A stretch of DNA of 61,403 bases from an uncultured Clostridia bacterium. GTDB taxonomy: Bacteria; Bacillota; Clostridia; Oscillospirales; Acutalibacteraceae. Shown here in pieces: positions 56,648-61,403 of this stretch. The stretch is taken from positions 50,476 through 111,878 of the forward strand of contig CAJOLX010000007.1 in the NCBI GenBank assembly GCA_905235625.1, given 5' to 3'. The notes under the pieces were generated by a model that had not been told where the DNA came from, did not search any database, and saw only the letters and a program-made list of their open reading frames with translations. Numbering within the stretch: the stretch's first letter is position 1; every line of letters begins with the position of its first letter. The position numbers were made by a program, and so were the translations under genes.

Positions 56648-57024
56648 TTAAGCGAAGAACAAAACGAAAAAGGTTATAAAGTAATTTTAGCAGGGTACAA
56701 GCTGTAAAGCTTGTGCCCTGCTTTTTAACATTATCGGATATTGTAGTTAGATGTTTTTATTTTTCGTTTTTCGACGTTTTTCAGCCGAGACAACATAACT
56801 CAAACCCGCACATTTATGTGTGCTTGCAGTTTTTGTTAGGCAGATTTGGCCTCAGACGCGGCAAAAAGCGGAGGAATACTTTGTGTATTCCGAGCATTTT
56901 TAACAAAGTATGAGGTCAAATATGTCAACAAAAAACGGGTTATGAGTTGTGCTGTCTCAGCAAGCCTCGCCGTATCCACGATACTGTCTGCGAGCGGAGA
57001 AAACGCCGTCTTCATCTTAATACG
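56648..57024 (+). repeat. Dispersed repeat copy 2 (longer form)
   Basis: Beginning 17 bases after the dehydrogenase stop, this sequence matches repeat copy 1 in the same gene-relative orientation: TTAAGCGAAGAACAAAACGA, then the CAGGG...CCCTG terminator, ATTATCGGATATTGTAGTTA, and at the far end CGTCTTCATCTTAATACG. It contains about 200 more interior bases, including a small hairpin GGAATAC/GTATTCC. A reading frame of 62 codons inside (56846-57034) has no RBS and is not called. The rest of the 454-base gap up to 57085 shows nothing else. Confidence 0.85.
56691..56720 (+). terminator. Intrinsic terminator inside repeat copy 2
   Basis: A 12-bp stem, CAGGGTACAAGC with GCTTGTGCCCTG, loop TGTAAA and a CTTTTT tract. 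It probably ends the dehydrogenase transcript. Confidence 0.8.
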
Positions 57025-57085
57025 AAAGCCCTAATGAGAGCTGGCTGTTTTATAAGGATGTAGTCGCAAAATATTTTATATTTCA

Positions 57086-57622
57086 TTATTTAAAGTCCGA
57101 AATAAGTTTGCGGTTTCTTATAAAATATTCGATAAGCGAAACTATCGTAAGGGCTGTGGCAATATAGACGATAATTCTTGTAAATACGTGCAAAACCGGA
57201 ATATCGGCAATGAGCAAAATCACCATCGTCATCTGAAAAACGGTTTTCACCTTGCCCCACATGCCTGCCGCGATAACGACTCCCGCGTCTGCGGCAACGA
57301 GGCGGAACCCGCTGATGATAAATTCGCGCGCGATTATCACGATAACTATCCACGCCTCAAGCTTCTGAAGGCCGCAAAGGCATATGAGCGCAGAGCTTAC
57401 GAGCAGCTTATCAGCCAAAGGGTCCATAAGCTTTCCGAAGTTTGTAACGAGGCCGCGCGCTCTGGCAATTCTGCCGTCCGCAAAATCGGTAAGGCTCGAC
57501 AAAACAAAAATGACGAGCGCGACCCATTTTTGCCCTTCCCAGCCGGTGTTTATAAGCATAGCCGTCACAAAGAACGGTATCATAACAATGCGTGTCAATG
57601 TCAGTTTGTTAGGCAAATTCAT
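57086..57622 (-). CDS. pgsA: CDP-diacylglycerol-glycerol-3-phosphate 3-phosphatidyltransferase
   Basis: A 178-residue polytopic enzyme. The CDP-alcohol phosphotransferase motif DGxxARxxGxxxxxGxxxDxxxD is seen as DFADGRIARARG and FGKLMDPLADK. NLPNKLTLTRIVMIPFFV is the family's N-terminus. It makes phosphatidylglycerol phosphate for anionic lipids. ATG 57622 has GGGGGAAG upstream. The frame upstream to 57736 is not supported. Confidence 0.95.
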   Translation of the reverse strand: MNLPNKLTLTRIVMIPFFVTAMLINTGWEGQKWVALVIFVLSSLTDFADGRIARARGLVTNFGKLMDPLADKLLVSSALICLCGLQKLEAWIVIVIIAREFIISGFRLVAADAGVVIAAGMWGKVKTVFQMTMVILLIADIPVLHVFTRIIVYIATALTIVSLIEYFIRNRKLISDFK

Positions 57623-57789
57623 ATTTCTTCCCCCTTTAAAAAATATAATGCGGTTTACAGCTGTAGTATATATCGGTTCGGCAAATTTTGCAATATTCAA
57701 ATTAAAAAAGAGACTGCCCTTATCTCTGCCGGACATTCAATCAACAACGAAACCGGAGAATAAATCGACAATCTCTCAAAAAAAGAAAC

Positions 57790-58014
57790 AATGCTGAAAG
57801 GGCGGGGCTGACCGAAATCGAATCAGGCTTGTCGCCAGCAAACATTGTTTCCGATAACAATATATCACCTACCGATGAAAATGTCAACAGTGAAAAATCC
57901 TATGCAGCTGCCCGTGACAGCGAGTATACAGGTTCACCGGATAAAAACGGCGAGGCAGCAAAAAGGCTGCGAAACTTGTTGAGCAGGCTGCGAAGGAAGC
58001 AGGATATTCAAAAA
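57790..58014 (+). pseudogene. Decayed fragment of a large polyvalent/phage-type protein
   Basis: The frame around 57829-57965 reads NIVSDNNISPTDENVNSEKS and SYAAARDSEYTGSPD, and after a frame change reads VEQAAKEAGYSK. From memory, such Ser/Asn-rich linkers followed by DSEY and EAAKEAGY are typical of large polyvalent proteins of phages and conjugative elements. No start signal, no intact frame and several stops are seen, so it is a remnant. Plus-strand fragments with the same flavour (KAPSLSVP, CIKFSLR) continue to about 58345 in other frames, beneath the small-RNA array. Confidence 0.5.
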
Positions 58015-58082
58015 ACAGAAGCACCCTTGCCGGTGAAGTGACGGGTCCAATTCCCGCCCATTATAGCGCAGGTGCTTCTGTT
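58010..58082 (-). ncRNA. Candidate small RNA 1 (about 73 nt)
   Basis: The transcript predicted from promoter P1 would begin at about 58082, at the base of an 11-bp terminal stem, ACAGAAGCACC (58071-58081) with GGTGCTTCTGT (58015-58025). A T6 tract (58010-58015) overlaps the base of the 3' arm. Inside lies a hairpin GGCGGG/CCCGTC with loop AATTGGA. The start, stem and U-tract coincide as in an independent small RNA gene. The family is not recognised. Confidence 0.6.
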
Positions 58083-58088
58083 AAAGTT

Positions 58089-58117
58089 AAGATAGCACAA
58101 GTTTCCGATTCTGTCAA
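58089..58117 (-). promoter_or_regulatory. Promoter P1 of small RNA 1
   Basis: Perfect TTGACA (58112-58117), a 17-bp spacer and TATCTT (58089-58094) on the minus strand. Confidence 0.65.
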
Positions 58118-58121
58118 GCGC

Positions 58122-58202
58122 AAAAAAAAGAAGCAGCCGGCTTGACGCCCACGTCCTCAGGTGATGCCGATAAAGCACCATCCCTATCCGTTCCTGCTTC
58201 TG
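58122..58202 (-). ncRNA. Candidate small RNA 2 (about 81 nt)
   Basis: Downstream of P2, a terminal stem AGAAGCAG (58194-58201) with CTGCTTCT (58129-58136) begins at the predicted start site, and a T8 tract overlaps the end of its 3' arm. Inner pairs include GACG-TGGG-CGTC. Outer-stem sequence (AGAAGCA...TGCTTCT) is shared with small RNA 1, while the interior differs, so they may be related genes. Confidence 0.6.
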
Positions 58203-58207
58203 TCATT

Positions 58208-58236
58208 AATATATCACAGTTATTGAATATTGTCAA
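58208..58236 (-). promoter_or_regulatory. Promoter P2 of small RNA 2
   Basis: Perfect TTGACA (58231-58236), a 17-bp spacer and TATATT (58208-58213) on the minus strand. Confidence 0.68.
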
Positions 58237-58265
58237 GGATAATCTTTCGAAAAGCATTTCTCAGT

Positions 58266-58341
58266 AAAAGAAAAACCAGCCGCTGAGCATGAAGAACGAG
58301 ATTGCATCAAGTTCTCCCTCCGGAACAACGGTCGATTTCGA
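58266..58341 (-). ncRNA. Candidate small RNA 3 (about 75 nt)
   Basis: From promoter P3 the RNA would start near 58341. CGACCGTTG (58326-58334) can pair with CAGCGGCTG (58277-58285) with one mismatch and two G-U pairs, and a TTTTTCTTTT tract follows. The plan matches the two RNAs downstream, but the stem is weaker and begins about 6 bases after the start. An SD-like GGAGGGAG occurs in the interior. Confidence 0.45.
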
Positions 58342-58346
58342 TTGAT

Positions 58347-58375
58347 AGTTTAACACGCGAAAGTGCTTTTGTCAA
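58347..58375 (-). promoter_or_regulatory. Promoter P3 of small RNA 3
   Basis: Perfect TTGACA (58370-58375), a 17-bp spacer and TAAACT (58347-58352) on the minus strand, 40 bases beyond the methyltransferase stop codon. Confidence 0.62.
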
Positions 58376-58414
58376 GCGCGAAAAATTGTGAATCGCAACT
58401 TAAAGTTTAAACGC

Positions 58415-59161
58415 TCACTTTTTGAAAATAAATAAATACTCATGAGCAATAAGCAAAAAATTATATTTTACACTGTTCGTTTTCCAATATCCCGTTGCCT
58501 TGCAGTTGTGCTGCTCTTTAATTATAAGTTCTTTCAGCTTAAAGCCTGCATCTTGAAAAATCCGCATAACTTCAAAAGACATTGGAATCATGTGGCCTTT
58601 TTGGCGGGTATCTCCCATCAGTATGGCGCAGAACTTATCCTTTTTCAAAACTCGATAGCTCTCACAAGCAACCTTTTTCATTTCGTCAAGGAACAGCGGT
58701 ATTTTAAGGCGCGACAAATCTTCCGGAATATCTTCACTGTATTGTATGATATCCGCATACGGCGGATGAGTGCATATCAGATCAATACTGCCGTCAGGTA
58801 TAAAGTCAAGATTTCGGGCGTCGCCCTTGTGAATATATACATTGCCGTCAGCGCCCTCATGCACAAAATCAATTTTCTCGCGACAGCGTTCAATGGCGTC
58901 GTCATTAACGTCCACTCCGATAATATTTCGGTTTAACAGCTTTGCCTCAACCAAAGTCGTACCGCCTCCGGCAAACTGATCGAGGACTAAATCGCCCTCT
59001 TGAGAATAGCGAAGCAGCACATTCCTCGGAATATAAGGCGACCAATTTCCGCGCCATTTTGCGTCATGAGTCGCCCACTTTCCCCTGTCGGGAAATGACC
59101 ATACAGTGCTCGTTTCAAGTTCAAAATTTTCGGGCTGCCAATTTTTAATCTTATTACTCAT
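58415..59161 (-). CDS. DNA methyltransferase (N4/N6 amino type, DpnA-like position)
   Basis: A 248-residue amino-methyltransferase. Motif I is LDQFAGGGTTLVEAKL (about 60-75), and the catalytic motif IV is ICTHPPYADIIQYS (about 130). The order is I before IV. It is the third gene of the GATC restriction operon, where DpnII-type systems carry a second methylase (DpnA) that can modify single-stranded DNA. That assignment is by position; another specificity is possible. Its start has no clear SD, and a weak hairpin lies before it, so expression may be lower. Confidence 0.82.
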   Translation of the reverse strand: MSNKIKNWQPENFELETSTVWSFPDRGKWATHDAKWRGNWSPYIPRNVLLRYSQEGDLVLDQFAGGGTTLVEAKLLNRNIIGVDVNDDAIERCREKIDFVHEGADGNVYIHKGDARNLDFIPDGSIDLICTHPPYADIIQYSEDIPEDLSRLKIPLFLDEMKKVACESYRVLKKDKFCAILMGDTRQKGHMIPMSFEVMRIFQDAGFKLKELIIKEQHNCKATGYWKTNSVKYNFLLIAHEYLFIFKK

Positions 59162-59192
59162 ATTTTATATTTACTCAACAAAAATCCATTTT

Positions 59193-59223
59193 AAAAAGCG
59201 ATTGCGTAGCAAAGCAACCTTTT
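59193..59223 (-). terminator. Weak hairpin between the restriction and second methylase genes
   Basis: On the minus strand AAAAGGTTGC pairs with GCAATCGCTTTTT around an 8-nt loop, followed by T5. It overlaps the restriction gene stop and may attenuate transcription into the last methylase gene. Confidence 0.4.
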
Positions 59224-60076
59224 ACAAAGTTTCTATTATGCCGTTTTCCAAATCGTTGATGTTATAAATATGATTCATAACATCAAAGGTTTCTTCTAAA
59301 TTGTGTTTGGCGCTGTTCCAACCTTTACCGTCGGTAAACCAAACAAAAGTAAATCCGTCTATAGTTTCGGCCTCTTGACTAATCTGCTTATAGCTTCGAG
59401 AAGTTTCGTTCAGTTTTGAACCTCCGCTCGCATAGAAATTAGTTTCAATACCGTAAATCATATCATCGGTTTTGATAACGAAATCAAAACGCTTTTCCAT
59501 TTTACCTTGATTGGAAATTGCAGAGAGATCAATACCCCATTTTTCTGTAATCTCGTGAATATACATTTCTTTAAAGTAAGTCTTGCCCTTTAAAAAGCCT
59601 GCTTTTTGAATGTAGCTTTCAACAAGATTTTCCATCAAATGACCGCCGCGATTCTTTCTGCCGTTGGAATCAAGCCCTGTTTCAACTCCCGTTGCATAAT
59701 CAACCAGATTATTTACAATATGATTTGAGAGCAAGTCAAAAAGGCCGGTCTTTCTCATAAATTCCTTATAACGATCTATTGTAAGATTCGGCTCTTTGAA
59801 ATTGTATATATATTCCCCGTCAGCGTCGATTGCATAAATTTCATTTGACCTGACAGCCAAAAGCACCGGAATACATTTCAATGTTTCGGGATATTTTGTA
59901 ACCAAACATTCAAATTCGTTTTCAATATCTTTTGAGCCTATCAAGGAATTTAAAATATTTAATTCCACTTTAAGGCTGTCAACGTTGCGATAAACCTTTT
60001 TAAAATCAATGTAATAACCATAGTTTGCTATACTGTCACGAAATTCAGACAGCCATAAGTTAAAATCTCTGTTCAT
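59222..60076 (-). CDS. DpnII/MboI-like type II restriction endonuclease (GATC)
   Basis: A 284-residue protein close to DpnII length (about 288). Typical DpnII blocks are GLDSNGRKNRGGHLMENLVE in the centre, FDFVIKTDDMIYGIETNFYA with the PD-(D/E)xK-like metal site, and GGSKLNETSRSY after it. It should cut unmethylated GATC. It starts 10 bases after the Dam gene stop, in the same operon, so its methylase is made first. Confidence 0.92.
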   Translation of the reverse strand: MNRDFNLWLSEFRDSIANYGYYIDFKKVYRNVDSLKVELNILNSLIGSKDIENEFECLVTKYPETLKCIPVLLAVRSNEIYAIDADGEYIYNFKEPNLTIDRYKEFMRKTGLFDLLSNHIVNNLVDYATGVETGLDSNGRKNRGGHLMENLVESYIQKAGFLKGKTYFKEMYIHEITEKWGIDLSAISNQGKMEKRFDFVIKTDDMIYGIETNFYASGGSKLNETSRSYKQISQEAETIDGFTFVWFTDGKGWNSAKHNLEETFDVMNHIYNINDLENGIIETL

Positions 60077-60086
60077 TTTAATCTCC

Positions 60087-61157
60087 TCAATAATTTGTAA
60101 TCAATAACTCATTGATTTTGCCTCTGTTTTTGCCTTTGCTGTTAATTGCGCGATTTGCAGAAACACGGTTGATATTCATGCCTGCGTATAATTCATCAAA
60201 AAAGTTGTCATTCTCATCAATATTGTGCGGATCGGAATTGCTTGCCATTACCTTTGCCGATGATAATGATTTTATGAACTCGCCGAGTTTAATTTGATCG
60301 TCATCATTAAAGCTGTCTGCGGTATACGAGGTGAAGTCGGCAGTTTTAGTTAACGGACGATAGGGAGGATCAAAATAAACAAAAGTCTTATCATCAATAA
60401 ATTGCTCAACACACGTGTAATCGCCGGTTATAATTTTGACTCCCTGCAAAAGCTCAGAGGTTTTACTGATGTTTTCTGCGTCGCAAATTGTCGGGTGCTT
60501 GTATGAACCCATAGGAACGTTAAACAATCCTTGACGATTTACACGATATAATCCATTAAAACAGGTCTTGTTAAGATAAATAAAAAGAGCTGCTCGTAAA
60601 ATAGAATTGCCCTTTGTCGGGTTTTGCATTTGGGCATTAAAGTCATCACGCTGACGATAGTAATATTCTTTTCTGCCATTGTCATCGCTGCTTAAATGGT
60701 CTTTTTCAAATTTTGCAAGTAAAGCGATTAAGCCGTCCGGATTATCTCTGACTGCTTCGTAAGTGTTTATTAACTCAGAGTTAATATCACAAATAAAAAC
60801 TTCGTCCATTTCATAAGTATTAAGCACGTCAAACAGAACAGCGCCTGCTCCGACCATCGGTTCGCAGTATTTAGTTATTTTTGTTCCCATTTCCGCCGGG
60901 TAAAATTTACGAATAGTGGAAAGCAACTGCCCTTTGCCGCCTGCCCATTTAACAAAAGGCTTTACGGGATCCTTTTTGTCATACTTTGTTGTACGCGCAT
61001 CAAGCGGCTTCTCAGCCTCCGAAGGAATTATCCACATATTGCCAAGCATAGCGACATTCGGTATTCTATTTTCTCTGCAAAGAGTAATTACTCGCCTGTG
61101 AGATATGCCCCACTTCTTTGCGGCGTCATTGGCCGATATATACTGTAACTGCTGCAT
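60087..61157 (-). CDS. Dam-type adenine methyltransferase with N-terminal helix-turn-helix
   Basis: This 356-residue protein has residues about 5-58 as a MerR/excisionase-like HTH (YISANDAAKKWGISHRRVIT and MWIIPSEAEKP), then a Dam domain: FVKWAGGKGQLL (motif X), EPMVGAGAVLFDVL (motif I), FIYLNKTCFNGLYRVN and the catalytic VYFDPPYRPLTK (DPPY). It methylates GATC adenine and protects against the DpnII-like nuclease next to it. The fused HTH suggests that it also regulates the operon. ATG 61157 follows GGGGTGAT. Confidence 0.93.
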   Translation of the reverse strand: MQQLQYISANDAAKKWGISHRRVITLCRENRIPNVAMLGNMWIIPSEAEKPLDARTTKYDKKDPVKPFVKWAGGKGQLLSTIRKFYPAEMGTKITKYCEPMVGAGAVLFDVLNTYEMDEVFICDINSELINTYEAVRDNPDGLIALLAKFEKDHLSSDDNGRKEYYYRQRDDFNAQMQNPTKGNSILRAALFIYLNKTCFNGLYRVNRQGLFNVPMGSYKHPTICDAENISKTSELLQGVKIITGDYTCVEQFIDDKTFVYFDPPYRPLTKTADFTSYTADSFNDDDQIKLGEFIKSLSSAKVMASNSDPHNIDENDNFFDELYAGMNINRVSANRAINSKGKNRGKINELLITNY

Positions 61158-61186
61158 AACATCACCCCGTTTATTTTGCTGTAAAT

Positions 61187-61215
61187 ATTATATTCCATAA
61201 ATGGAACAATATCAA
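61187..61215 (-). promoter_or_regulatory. Promoter of the restriction-modification operon
   Basis: TTGATA (61210-61215), an exact 17-bp spacer and a perfect TATAAT (61187-61192) on the minus strand, 29 bases before ATG 61157. The spacer contains the palindrome listed separately. Confidence 0.78.
61193..61206. promoter_or_regulatory. Palindromic candidate operator in the promoter spacer
   Basis: TTCCAT-AA-ATGGAA, with perfect 6-bp arms, abuts the -10 box. A protein bound here would block RNA polymerase. The HTH of the Dam protein encoded directly downstream is the obvious candidate binder (inference). Confidence 0.6.
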
Positions 61216-61311
61216 TATTTTTTGTTTAAATATTCGATTTCATTTGCAATTTTCTGTCACAATCAATGAATAATGAATATCGACAGCCGGAAAGTGGACA
61301 ATACAATCATG

Positions 61312-61402
61312 ACCACCCCTAAGAGGGGTGGTTTGAACAGGGGTATAACCCCTTGTTACCAGCCAGCGCCTAAATGACGCTGGCTTTCACTTTGTTCAAG
61401 CC
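61312..61402. other. Compact multi-hairpin element at the window edge
   Basis: A 9-bp hairpin ACCACCCCT/AGGGGTGGT (61312-61332) is followed by a 10-bp stem GGTTTGAACA (61330-61339) with TGTTCAAGCC (61393-61402). That stem encloses two hairpins: GGGGT/ACCCC (61340-61352) and GCCAGCG/CGCTGGC (61362-61384). The first hairpin and the closing stem share three bases and compete. It may be a structured RNA or a transposon end (IS200/IS605-like ends have such hairpins). 61216-61311 shows nothing else. Confidence 0.5.
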
Positions 61403-61403
61403 T

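Noticed and set aside
56846-57034. 62-codon plus-strand frame within repeat copy 2
   Set aside because: It has no RBS, lies wholly in the repeat, and copy 1 lacks most of it; it is more likely a by-product of the repeat sequence.
57188-57763. 191-codon plus-strand frame over pgsA and its upstream region
   Set aside because: Antisense to pgsA with its conserved CDP-alcohol motif, and without an RBS.
58030-58065. T-arm-like sequence CGGGTCCAATTCCCG suggesting a tRNA
   Set aside because: No matching acceptor, D or anticodon arms could be placed; it is better explained as the inner hairpin of small RNA 1.
58233-58307. A 24-codon minus-strand frame with GGAGGGAG 8 bases before ATG, inside small RNA 3
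   Set aside because: The frame runs past the U-tract of RNA 3 and ends within the -35 box of the next promoter, so it would need read-through. It is too short to judge and has no recognisable product.
58442-58936. Long plus-strand frame opposite the last methylase gene
   Set aside because: It is the antisense of a gene with clear methyltransferase motifs and has no protein-like composition.

Overview
The window looks like a chromosome segment of a gut-type Clostridia bacterium, probably Oscillospiraceae/Ruminococcaceae-like. This is inferred from Gram-positive style AGGAGG ribosome binding sites, the rpmH-rnpA-yidD-yidC-jag block beside dnaA, the nusB-xseA-xseB-ispA-dxs-tlyA-nadK-argR-recN cluster, BspA-like and DUF4474-like surface proteins, GPH-type sugar transporters and zinc-ribbon membrane proteins. 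No rRNA gene is present, so the species cannot be named.

Layout. 1-4.9 kb: two tRNA genes on the minus strand, then a plus-strand set of a secreted metallophosphoesterase, a small protein, a low-molecular-weight tyrosine phosphatase, a GH130 phosphorylase and a BspA-like secreted protein. 4.9-11.5 kb: a minus-strand zinc-ribbon protein/GPH transporter pair, a strongly expressed 54-residue peptide gene on the plus strand, a second GPH transporter with a long charged tail, and a family I.5-like lipase. 11.6-14.3 kb: phosphoesterase, S51 peptidase and YgjP-like metalloprotease. 14.3-21.5 kb: the replication/translation core, jag-yidC-yidD-rnpA-rpmH leftwards and dnaA-ftsY-rdgB-yhbY-smpB-ssrA rightwards from a 411-bp intergenic region; dnaN is not next to dnaA. 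21.5-26.7 kb: two tandem DUF4474-like secreted paralogues, a secreted PHP-type hydrolase and a second zinc-ribbon membrane protein. 26.8-29.8 kb: a dispersed repeat split by a complete ISL3-family insertion sequence with 8-bp target duplications, next to a frameshifted lipase-like gene. 29.9-33.6 kb: a polysaccharide O-acetylation operon (MBOAT, DHHW/AlgX-like, phosphoesterase). 33.7-45 kb: one long minus-strand operon from nusB to recN with an epimerase-like and a sialidase-like gene at its end. 45.2-49.7 kb: murC overlapping a GH2 beta-galactosidase. 49.7-57.7 kb: a solitary PilB/GspE ATPase, small secreted proteins, a toxin-antitoxin pair, GDPD, AIM24, a Gfo/Idh dehydrogenase, a second copy of the dispersed repeat and pgsA. 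57.8-61.4 kb: decayed coding remnants, a minus-strand array of three apparent small-RNA genes, and a DpnII-like (GATC) restriction-modification operon, followed by a compact structured element cut by the window edge.

The most unusual signals are: (1) three tandem minus-strand units at 58.0-58.4 kb, each with an exact TTGACA -35 box, a 17-bp spacer and a -10 box, followed by a 73-81 nt RNA with a terminal stem and U-tract; (2) a palindrome lying inside the promoter spacer of a Dam methylase that carries its own N-terminal helix-turn-helix, suggesting autoregulation; (3) a dispersed repeat whose first part is a rho-independent terminator placed directly after genes; (4) a 54-residue peptide gene with near-ideal expression signals; and (5) a three-way-junction-like element at the right edge. 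All coordinates and motifs were read by eye. Family names come from recognised motifs, not from database searches.
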